Assembly: GCA_023150945.1 (NCBI GenBank)
Contig: JAKLJX010000001.1
Location: forward strand, 801,693-865,692
DNA from: a bacterium
GTDB lineage: Bacteria; Zhuqueibacterota; Zhuqueibacteria; Zhuqueibacterales; Zhuqueibacteraceae
Direction: 5' to 3'
Length of the DNA stretch: 64,000 bases
In this document: piece after piece, positions 57,043-64,000 of the stretch
Numbering within the stretch: position 1 is the first letter of the stretch
Layout: every line of letters starts with the position of its first letter
The notes under the pieces: model-generated
Seen by the model: only the letters and a program-made list of their open reading frames with translations
Database searches by the model: none
What the model was told of the DNA's origin: nothing
Program-made: the position numbers and the translations under genes

Positions 57043-60006
57043 ATGTTCAACCTGCGACGTTGTTTGTCGATGCTGGTGTTGCTTGCGACGATACCGCTGG
57101 CCGCTTTCGGCCAGTTGACCATCCAGGGCACGGTCACCGATGAGCGTGGCGAAGCGCTGGTGGGCGCCAACGTGTTGATTCCCGGCACGACGCGCGGCGC
57201 TGCGACCGATGTGGACGGCAAATTCACCATCTTGGTGCCGTCACCGGGCGCGGAAACGGTGCTGGAAGCGCGCCTGATCGGCTACAAATCCGCACGAAAG
57301 AGTATCACACAAACCAGCGGCCTCGCCGAGGTCAATTTCGCCCTCACCGTCGATGCGCTGCAAATGGACGAGGTCGTGGTGACCGGCACTTCCGTGGCCA
57401 CCTCGAAACGGCAGCTCGGCAATGCCATTTCGACGGTAAATGTTCGCGCGGTGGAAGCGACTGGCGCCACCGCGATTGATGCCGCGCTCACCGGCAAAAT
57501 TGCCGGTGCGCAAATCAGTCAGAACTCCGGCAACCCGGCGGGCGGCATCACCGTGCGGCTGCGCGGGGCAAGCACGGTGCTGGGCAACGCTGATCCACTT
57601 TACATTGTCGATGGCGTGATTGTCAACAACGACTCGCCGCAGTTGATCGATCTCGGCGGTTACCGGCAAAACCGGCTGGTTGATCTCAATCCCCAGGACA
57701 TCGAGCGCATCGAGGTGATCAAAGGCGCGGCGGCGGCGGCGATCTACGGCTCGCGCGCGAACAACGGCGTGGTGCAAATCTTCACCAAGCGCGGCAGCAT
57801 CGGTGAGCCGCGCATCAGCATCACCTCCCGCTTCACCACCAGCGCGATTCGCAAGACCCTGGAGGTCAACAAGTATCCGTTTGACAAGCCGCAAAGCGAT
57901 CCCACCGCCAAGCCGGTCACGCGCTATGATTATCAAGATTTCATTTTCCGGCGCGCGTACGGCACGGAGAACAATTTCTCGGTGACCGGCGGCACCTCCA
58001 ATACCCAGTATTATTTTTCGGGCTCTTATCTCGGTAATGAGGGTATCGTCAACGCGACTTCCTACCATCGCACCGGCGGCCGCGCGCGCCTCGATCAAAC
58101 GCTCAATGACTGGGCGCGGCTGTCTGCCGGCGCCAATTACACCTACAGTGAAAGCGACGAAGTGCCCAACGGCGGCTTGATCGAAGCCTACGGCGCACTC
58201 ACGGGCTTTATCTTCTCGCCGAATACCACCGATCCGCGGCCGGTCAATGGCGTGTATCCCAACACCGCCGCCATCAACCGCACCAACCCGGTGCAGGCGA
58301 TTGATCTGTTTAAATTCGGCCAGCAGACCAGCCGCTTCATCGGCGATTTGCAGCTCAATCTGTCGCCCTGGCGCGGCCTGAGCGTGGACTATACCGTCGG
58401 GTATGATACCTACGGCCAAATCGGCACGGGTTTCATTCCCTCCGGCACCACCGCCGCGCTTTATCCACAAGGGCTCGCGCGCCGCGGCGAGCGTGATTTT
58501 CTGCAATTGAATAACGATCTCAATGTGCGTTACCGAACCGATCTCTCCACTTCGCTGCAGTCGACCACGGTTTTGGGCGGCACGCTGCAGTTCGAGAAGG
58601 CGAGCAACTTCACTGCCCAGGCCACGCAGTTGAGTCCGGTGTCGCAAATCGTGCCGAGCGGCGCTTCGCAGACCATCGGCGAATTCCGCAGCGAGAACAC
58701 GATCTACGGCGCATTTGCGCAGCAAACGTTTGGCCTGCTCAACCGCTTGTTTCTCACCGCTGCCGGCCGTATCGACGCCTCTTCGGTTTTCGGCAAGGAT
58801 GAACGCTGGCAGTTTTATCCCAAAGCCAGCGCTTCCTACTTGATTTCCGAAGAGAGCTTTTGGCGCAATGGCGGCCTCGCGAACCTCTTCCCCAGCTTCA
58901 AGCTGCGCGCCTCGTGGGGCGAGTCCGGCAATCTCACCGCCATTGGTGCGTTCGACCGATTCACCAATTACAGCCCGTTTTCCTATGACGGCAAATCCGG
59001 TTTGGTGCCCAGCACCCAGCTCGGCACCGCCAACATCAAGCCCGAGCGCCAGCGCGAATACGAGGTGGGCGTGGACTTCAGCCTGTGGCGCGACCGGATC
59101 GCGGTGGAACTTTCCTACTATGATCAGCACGTGACCGACCTGCTGCTGTTCCGTTCGCTCGCACCCTCCACCGGCTTCTTGAGCCGCCTGGAAAACGTCG
59201 GCACGCTGGACAACACCGGTTGGGAAGTGTTGCTGCGCGCCTTGCCGTTGCAAACCCGCAATCTGCGCTGGAGCACGACCTTCACCTATGCGACCAACAA
59301 AAACGAGGTGAATGGTATCGAAGGCGACATTCTGCTGCTGGCGGATGCCTTTGGCCAGGTCGCGGCGAAGAATGGCGAACCCTTGGGCGTGTTCTACACC
59401 ACGTATTACGCGCGCAATCCCGACGGCAGCTTGTTGTTGACGCCCGCGGGCCTGCCGCAACCCGAACAGCGCAGCCGCAATCCGCAAACCGGCCAGCCCA
59501 CCGGTGGCACCATTCGCACGGTCACCGGTGATCCCAATCCCGATTTCACCTTCTCGTGGATCAACGAGCTGGAGATCGGCCGCAATTTCTCCGTGCGCGC
59601 GCAAGTCGACGCGGTGCAGGGTTTCGACGTGTTCAACTTCACGCGGCGCGTGGGCGCGCGCGGGCCGCTCTACGGCAACTTGGTGGATTACCAGCGCGAG
59701 CTGGAGGGCAAAGTGCCCGCCGGCTACAACACCGCGCTGTTCTCGATCTTGGATGCCTGGATCGAAGACGGCTCGTTCATCAAGCTGCGCGAGCTGGCAG
59801 TATCGTATGACCTGCATCCGAAAATGCTCGGCCTGCGCAGCCTGCGGCTGAGCGTGATCGGCCGCAACCTGTTCTCGATCGACGATTACCAAGGCTACGA
59901 TCCCGAAATCAACACCGCCGGCCAGAGCACGGGCGTGCGCGGCTTTGATTTCGTCGAGGTGCCGATTCCGCGCACGTTTTCTTTCGGCGTGACGCTGAAT
60001 TACTAG
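57043..60006 (+). CDS. SusC/RagA-like TonB-dependent outer-membrane receptor
   Basis: A 987-residue outer-membrane transporter. After the signal peptide (MFNLRRCLSMLVLLATIPLAAFG) comes a carboxypeptidase-D-like domain (VTDERGEALVGANVLIPGT) at about 28-105, then the TonB plug with GVVVTGT-type start (VVVTGTS), TGKIAGAQISQNSGNPAGGITVRLRGASTVLG and YIVDGVIVNN, then the barrel, ending RTFSFGVTLNY. The size is that of SusC. It imports an oligosaccharide or peptide bound by the SusD partner that starts 161 bases downstream. No hydrolase gene is close enough to name the substrate. AGGGAGGAG precedes ATG 57043. Confidence 0.95.
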   Translation: MFNLRRCLSMLVLLATIPLAAFGQLTIQGTVTDERGEALVGANVLIPGTTRGAATDVDGKFTILVPSPGAETVLEARLIGYKSARKSITQTSGLAEVNFALTVDALQMDEVVVTGTSVATSKRQLGNAISTVNVRAVEATGATAIDAALTGKIAGAQISQNSGNPAGGITVRLRGASTVLGNADPLYIVDGVIVNNDSPQLIDLGGYRQNRLVDLNPQDIERIEVIKGAAAAAIYGSRANNGVVQIFTKRGSIGEPRISITSRFTTSAIRKTLEVNKYPFDKPQSDPTAKPVTRYDYQDFIFRRAYGTENNFSVTGGTSNTQYYFSGSYLGNEGIVNATSYHRTGGRARLDQTLNDWARLSAGANYTYSESDEVPNGGLIEAYGALTGFIFSPNTTDPRPVNGVYPNTAAINRTNPVQAIDLFKFGQQTSRFIGDLQLNLSPWRGLSVDYTVGYDTYGQIGTGFIPSGTTAALYPQGLARRGERDFLQLNNDLNVRYRTDLSTSLQSTTVLGGTLQFEKASNFTAQATQLSPVSQIVPSGASQTIGEFRSENTIYGAFAQQTFGLLNRLFLTAAGRIDASSVFGKDERWQFYPKASASYLISEESFWRNGGLANLFPSFKLRASWGESGNLTAIGAFDRFTNYSPFSYDGKSGLVPSTQLGTANIKPERQREYEVGVDFSLWRDRIAVELSYYDQHVTDLLLFRSLAPSTGFLSRLENVGTLDNTGWEVLLRALPLQTRNLRWSTTFTYATNKNEVNGIEGDILLLADAFGQVAAKNGEPLGVFYTTYYARNPDGSLLLTPAGLPQPEQRSRNPQTGQPTGGTIRTVTGDPNPDFTFSWINELEIGRNFSVRAQVDAVQGFDVFNFTRRVGARGPLYGNLVDYQRELEGKVPAGYNTALFSILDAWIEDGSFIKLRELAVSYDLHPKMLGLRSLRLSVIGRNLFSIDDYQGYDPEINTAGQSTGVRGFDFVEVPIPRTFSFGVTLNY

Positions 60007-60167
60007 TACCAATTCCTTTCGTTTCGTCGTCTTGCCCCGTGCGGGGCACAGTTGCGACCACCTGTCATTCAGACAAATCTTGTGAAGCACTCGGCACGGC
60101 GCCCAGCTCTTCACAGGATGTTTGCAGGACGTTTTGCAGGAAACACTCATTTGGGAGAATTCAACTG

Positions 60168-61487
60168 ATGAAGCGTTCTCTTCATAATAGACCCAAACTG
60201 GCGCTGGCGTTGGCGAGCATGCTGCTGTTGGTGATCACCGCCTGCTCGCTGGACGTCACCAACCCCAACAGCGCCTCGGAAGATCAAGTGTTGACCACGC
60301 GCACCGGCGTGATCGCGCTGGCCGTGGGCCTGCAGCAAAACTACGCCGTGAGCGTGATGGAACCGGTGATCCTCACGCCTGGCGTCACCAGCGGTGAAAT
60401 CGCGATCAATTCCACTTTCACCAATTTGCTGGAGCTGCAGGACGGCGGCAATCAAGTCACCACCGGCAACGGCAACGTGCTGGCGCTGTGGGCGCGGCCG
60501 ATCCGGGTGATGAGCATGGCGAATGATTTGATTGCGAGCGCGCCGAAAGTGACGCTCGATCCCGGCACGCGCAGCGGCATCATTGCCCTGGCGCATCTCT
60601 ACAAGGCCATGGCGATGGGCTTTTTGGCGCAGGCCTTCGAGCAGGCGCCCATTGATTTGGACAAGGACGGCCGCGCACTGTTCCGGCCACGGCAGGAAGT
60701 GCTGGCCGGCGCGATCGGCCTGCTCGATGCCGCCGCCCAGTTGCTGGCCGCCACCCCGGCGAGCAACGAGTTCAACACCCAGATTCTGGGAAGGAATTTC
60801 GATCTGGTGAACACCATCAATGCCATGCGGGCGCGCTACAATCTGATGGCCGGCCGCCATCAACCGGCGTTGGATATTGCCGGCAGCGTCAATCCTGCGG
60901 CCAAATCGGTTTTCACTTACGATGATCGCAATCCGAATCCGATCTACCAGCTCGTGTTTCTCAACCGGAACTATGCGGCGCGGGACAATTTCGGCAGTGC
61001 GTTGGTCGAACCTGGTGACGGCCGGCTGGGTTTCTATCTCACCCCGGCGGACAAAACCAATCCTTCGCCTTACAATCTGCCCATCGATGATCTCAAAGGC
61101 TTCTTCGATGCCATCTCCAAGGCGATTCCGGTGTATTTGCCCGGTGAGATGAATTTGATCAAAGCCGAGGCCCTGGTGCGGCTGGGCCGCTTGCCCGAGG
61201 CCGTGAATGAAATCAACGCGGTACGCACCAAAACCACCGATCCCTTCGGCGTCGCTGCCGGATTGCCGGCTTACAGCGGTGCGGTGACCGAAACGGCATT
61301 GCTGGAAGAAATCTATCGCCAGCGCAGCGCCGAGCTGTTCATGACCGGCTTGCATCTCGAAGACAGCCGGCGGCTGAGCCGTCCCGGCCCGCTGGAGGCC
61401 AACCCTGAGCGCAATCGCAATTTCTATCCCTATCCTGATCAGGAACGGCTGAACAATCCCAACACGCCGCCGGATCCCAACATCTGA
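60168..61487 (+). CDS. SusD/RagB-like lipoprotein
   Basis: A 439-residue surface lipoprotein that would cap the SusC channel and bind the ligand. The ATG at 60168, with GGGAG 10 bases upstream, opens MKRSLHNRPKLALALASMLLLVITAC with the lipobox cysteine. The body is helical with SusD-like features: TNPNSASEDQV, ALAHLYKAMAMGFLAQAFEQ (TPR-type helices) and near the end LLEEIYRQRSAELFMTGLHLEDSRR. It is shorter than many SusD proteins. A terminator follows, so the pair is likely a two-gene unit. Confidence 0.92.
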   Translation: MKRSLHNRPKLALALASMLLLVITACSLDVTNPNSASEDQVLTTRTGVIALAVGLQQNYAVSVMEPVILTPGVTSGEIAINSTFTNLLELQDGGNQVTTGNGNVLALWARPIRVMSMANDLIASAPKVTLDPGTRSGIIALAHLYKAMAMGFLAQAFEQAPIDLDKDGRALFRPRQEVLAGAIGLLDAAAQLLAATPASNEFNTQILGRNFDLVNTINAMRARYNLMAGRHQPALDIAGSVNPAAKSVFTYDDRNPNPIYQLVFLNRNYAARDNFGSALVEPGDGRLGFYLTPADKTNPSPYNLPIDDLKGFFDAISKAIPVYLPGEMNLIKAEALVRLGRLPEAVNEINAVRTKTTDPFGVAAGLPAYSGAVTETALLEEIYRQRSAELFMTGLHLEDSRRLSRPGPLEANPERNRNFYPYPDQERLNNPNTPPDPNI

Positions 61488-61496
61488 AGCGAATTG

Positions 61497-61531
61497 CAGG
61501 GGCATGGCCTTCCGCCATGCCCTTGCTTTTT
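61497..61531 (+). terminator. Rho-independent terminator after the SusC/SusD pair
   Basis: CAGGGGCATGGC pairs with GCCATGCCCTTG around a CTTCC loop (61497-61525), followed by CTTTTT. It starts ten bases after the susD stop. Confidence 0.88.
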
Positions 61532-61547
61532 CGGAGAGCATCACCGC

Positions 61548-62240
61548 ATGAGCAATGAACTCGAAGCAGAGGTTTTGTCTTCCTGGCAGGTGAATGCCGC
61601 GGCTTGGACGGCGGCAGTGCAGGAGGGGAAAATCGCCAGCCGCAAGCTGGTCACCGATCAAGCGATTCTCGCTGCGGTGCAGCAACACCAACCGAAGCGT
61701 GTGCTCGATATTGGCTGCGGCGAAGGCTGGCTGGCGCGTCGTCTTGCGGAGCAGGGCATGCAGGTGATGGGTGTCGATGCGATTCCTGCGTTGATCGAGC
61801 AGGCGCGGCAGCGCGGCGGCGCCGAGTTTGAAATTTGTTCCTATGAGGAAATTGCCGCAGGCGCACTGGCGGCGGCCGGCCCCTTCGACGCACTGATCTG
61901 CAATTTTTCATTGTTGGGGAAGGAATCGGTGGAGCGACTGCTGCGTGCGCTTCCGGCGCTGCTGAGCCGCCACGGCCGCTTGTTCGTGCAGACGCTGCAT
62001 CCGGTGGTGGCCTGCGGGGATCAGCCTTATCGCGACGGCTGGCGGCCCGGCTCGTGGGAGGGATTCGGGCCGGAGTTTACCCAGCCCGCGCCGTGGTACT
62101 TTCGCACCATTGCCTCGTGGATCAACCTGTTTCATGCCTGCGGCCTGCGCCTGGCGGAATGCCGTGAGCCGCTGCATCCGCAGACACTCAAACCTGCCGC
62201 GATTCTGTTCATTGGTGCAGCGCAAAGCCCGGCCTGGTAA
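61548..62240 (+). CDS. Class I SAM-dependent methyltransferase
   Basis: A 230-residue methyltransferase. The ATG at 61548 (GGAGA about ten bases before) follows the terminator; an earlier frame start lies inside that hairpin. Motif I is VLDIGCGEGWLARRLAEQG, and motif II follows as VMGVDAIPALIEQAR. The segment HGRLFVQTLHPV and the C-terminus with PAPWYFRTIASWINLF resemble UbiG/UbiE-type methyltransferases of small molecules. The substrate is unknown. Confidence 0.85.
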   Translation: MSNELEAEVLSSWQVNAAAWTAAVQEGKIASRKLVTDQAILAAVQQHQPKRVLDIGCGEGWLARRLAEQGMQVMGVDAIPALIEQARQRGGAEFEICSYEEIAAGALAAAGPFDALICNFSLLGKESVERLLRALPALLSRHGRLFVQTLHPVVACGDQPYRDGWRPGSWEGFGPEFTQPAPWYFRTIASWINLFHACGLRLAECREPLHPQTLKPAAILFIGAAQSPAW

Positions 62241-62263
62241 CGGCGTCCTTTCTGCCGTCACCT

Positions 62264-62716
62264 TCAGGTGGCCGCGGTGATCCAGCTCACCGCGTCACCC
62301 ACGGCAATCTCACCGCTGTCCAAAACTTCCGCGAACACGCCGCCACCCCAATTGCGTTGCATGCAAGCGCGCAGGCCGGGCAGGGCCTCGTCCATGCGCT
62401 CGCACGGCCGGGTTTCTCCCAGAATGCGCAAGCGGCAGCCGCCGATTTGCAGCAGGCGGCCGCGGCTGTCCTGCAACGGTAATCCGCTGATCATCAAATT
62501 GGCGCGGCGCGCCGCCGGATCGAGCTGCGCGCCCAGCTCCTGCATCAGCTCCGCCCAGCGTTCCGCCGCTATGATCGTCACCTGACGTTTGCCGCCCTGA
62601 TTGGCGTTGTCGATCAGGCCCAAGCCTGCCACCAGTTGCGCGGCCGTGCGCGGATCCATCGGGCCGCGTTTGCCGCGTTTGATCCAAATTCTTTCGAGCT
62701 TGCCGTTTGGTTGCAT
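62264..62716 (-). CDS. MOSC-domain protein
   Basis: A 150-residue protein of the MOSC (molybdenum cofactor sulfurase C-terminal) family. The ATG at 62716 has AAGGA five bases upstream. The fold shows GLIDNANQGGKRQVTII, RRANLMISGLPL, PCERMDEALPGLRACMQRNWGGGVFAEVL and a C-terminal IAVGDAV, with the conserved Cys (in RPCERM) that is typical of the family. MOSC domains bind a molybdenum cofactor or sulfur; a specific activity is not assigned. It faces the methyltransferase gene, ends 23 bases away and has no partner. Confidence 0.85.
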   Translation of the reverse strand: MQPNGKLERIWIKRGKRGPMDPRTAAQLVAGLGLIDNANQGGKRQVTIIAAERWAELMQELGAQLDPAARRANLMISGLPLQDSRGRLLQIGGCRLRILGETRPCERMDEALPGLRACMQRNWGGGVFAEVLDSGEIAVGDAVSWITAAT

Positions 62717-62756
62717 GGTGTTCCTTTTTCTTATTGCGGTCACAAAGCCATCGATG

Positions 62757-62834
62757 GAACCGCAGAGTCACGGAGAACGCTGAGAATCGCTTTTCGGAGG
62801 TTACGGCTTTGCGATCTCCGCGTCTTCGCGGTTC
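62757..62834. repeat. Intergenic imperfect inverted repeat
   Basis: GAACCGCAGAGTCACGGAG (62757-62775) and CTCCGCGTCTTCGCGGTTC (62816-62834) are imperfect complements. This resembles the 'ACCGCAGAG...' type repeats often seen between genes in environmental genomes. The remaining gap up to 63069 shows no gene. Confidence 0.6.
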
Positions 62835-63069
62835 AACCCTTCTCTTCCCGCGCCTTTGCGTCTTCTCGTTCTGGTGAGTGCTTCTGCCTACATGGGTTCC
62901 GGCTCGTTCGAGTGATGATTTCGTTTTGTGTTTGAAACGCCAAACGCTTCTCGCCTCGCGCAAAAAGCCCTTGCTTTTCCGGGGGCAGGGCGCTATTCTT
63001 GCCCACTTCCTGACGCGCGAAGATAGCAGTGCCCCAATTCAATTTCAACCCCAAGACAAAGGACAATGC

Positions 63070-64000
63070 ATGCCTCGGACTCGATTCTCAGCAACAGCGG
63101 CCTGGAGAGGGATGGTGTTGTGCCTGGCAATGGCAACGATCACATTTGCCGCCGGAAAGGGAGCCTTCAGCGGGCGGCCTGTGCAGCAGAATAATGCCAT
63201 CTATGCGCCCGGCGTAGTGGTGGTCAGATTTGCCGCCGGCCAGCACGCCGGCGAAAGATCCGCTGCCCCCGGCAACACCGCGCTCGCCGCCATTTTGCAG
63301 GCGCAGGGGATTCACCAACTGCAACCCGTGTTGCCTGCCCACCAGCAGCGCCGGCACTCGCCGGCGGTGCCGATCGCAAACATCTATTTTGCTTATTTCA
63401 ACCATTCCGCCGCCCCGGAGCAGGTGGCCGCGGCCTTGCGCCAAAGCCCGGAAGTGGTTTATGCCGAACCCAAGCAGATTCACCAAATTGCTGCGACGCC
63501 GAATGATCCGCTGTACTTGAATCAACCCTTCTTCAATGTCGTGCGCGCCCGGCAAGCGTGGGACACGGTGAGGGGCGAGCAGGGCAATGTCGTCATTGCC
63601 ATCGTCGATGGTGGCACGGATATCGATCATCCCGACCTCGCGGCCAACCTGTGGCGCAATCCCGGTGAGGTCGCCAACAACGGCCTGGATGACGACAATA
63701 ATGGCTACGTTGACGATGTGCACGGCTGGAACTTCGCGAATAACTCGCCCGATCCCACCGGACTGGCGAGCACGCCCAGCAACGCCGATCATGGCACCCA
63801 CACCGCGGGCATCGCCGCCGCCGTGACCAACAACAACACCGGCGTTGCCGGCATGAGTTGGAACGCCAAGCTGATGCCGATTTGCGCCGGCGATTCGGAA
63901 ACCGATCGCTACATCACTTTCGGCTTTGAGGGCGTTTTGTATGCCGCGAACAACGGCGCCGACGTCATCAGTTTGAGCTGGGGCGGTTACGGCAATTCCG
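63070..64000 (+). CDS. Subtilisin-like (S8) serine protease, 3' partial
   Basis: Translation from ATG 63070 gives an N-terminal signal-like stretch (MVLCLAMATITFAAG), a propeptide-like region with IANIYFAYFNHSAAPEQVAAAL and VVYAEPKQIHQ, then the protease domain with the catalytic Asp in IVDGGTDIDHPDL and His in HGTHTAGIAAAV. The Ser motif lies beyond the window. An inserted loop between Asp and His reads NNGLDDDNNGYVDDVHGWNF and binds calcium in related enzymes. The frame is open to the last base. Exported; C-terminal domains are unseen. Confidence 0.92.
   Translation, partial: MPRTRFSATAAWRGMVLCLAMATITFAAGKGAFSGRPVQQNNAIYAPGVVVVRFAAGQHAGERSAAPGNTALAAILQAQGIHQLQPVLPAHQQRRHSPAVPIANIYFAYFNHSAAPEQVAAALRQSPEVVYAEPKQIHQIAATPNDPLYLNQPFFNVVRARQAWDTVRGEQGNVVIAIVDGGTDIDHPDLAANLWRNPGEVANNGLDDDNNGYVDDVHGWNFANNSPDPTGLASTPSNADHGTHTAGIAAAVTNNNTGVAGMSWNAKLMPICAGDSETDRYITFGFEGVLYAANNGADVISLSWGGYGNS

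Noticed and set aside
57241-60150. 969-codon minus-strand open frame
   Set aside because: It is antisense to the SusC-like gene, which has intact family motifs.

Overview
The window looks like a GC-rich chromosome piece from a Gram-negative bacterium of the FCB group, perhaps a candidate lineage such as KSB1 or Calditrichota. The main support is a set of secreted proteins that end in a C-terminal sorting-type domain opening with a YPNPFNP-like motif. A SusC/SusD pair, an outer-membrane beta-barrel protein, many lipoproteins and DUF4861 and DUF3160 proteins point the same way. The phylum is an inference. No rRNA or tRNA gene was seen.

Region 1 (1-18268, all plus strand) is a catabolic island for pectin-derived sugars. 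It holds a GH105 unsaturated-uronyl hydrolase (cut by the window edge), a sodium/solute symporter, galT, a GHMP sugar kinase resembling plant L-arabinokinase, a DUF4861 lipoprotein, kduI, kduD, a hexuronate-type MFS transporter, uxaC, uxaE, a short-chain uxuB, gnd, a LarA-family protein and gntK. Mannonate dehydratase and KDG kinase are not seen. Read as a pathway, the genes suggest galacturonate -> tagaturonate -> fructuronate -> mannonate -> gluconate (C2 epimerisation by the LarA-family, nickel-pincer type enzyme) -> 6-phosphogluconate -> ribulose-5-phosphate. This alternative to the classical Ashwell route is the most interesting system in the window.

Region 2 (18542-34384, plus) encodes two paralogous secreted GH13 amylases with the same unusual domain-B insert but different C-terminal modules, a secreted M23 peptidase, a Ser/Thr kinase with TolB-like and TPR parts, an unknown protein and a small zinc-ribbon membrane protein. 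A strong intrinsic terminator follows.

Region 3 (34614-38345, plus) is a CadC/ArsR-type metal regulator with a P1B heavy-metal ATPase. It is followed by two antitoxin-like genes and a vapC broken by a nonsense codon. This toxin-antitoxin remnant lies between the ATPase 3' end and a second, partial copy of that 3' end.

Region 4 (38503-56181, minus) is dominated by exported proteins: a dockerin-bearing alpha/alpha-toroid protein, an M19 dipeptidase, a serpin, two TIMP/NTR-like proteins, lipoproteins, a beta-barrel protein with a hexanucleotide microsatellite in its upstream region, two beta-propeller proteins and a DUF3160 protein. A DUF429 protein and a type-5 uracil-DNA glycosylase end the block.

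Region 5 (56393-64000) holds ferritin, a SusC/SusD pair with a terminator, a methyltransferase, a MOSC protein (minus) and the start of a subtilisin-like protease. Several intergenic gaps carry long imperfect inverted repeats.
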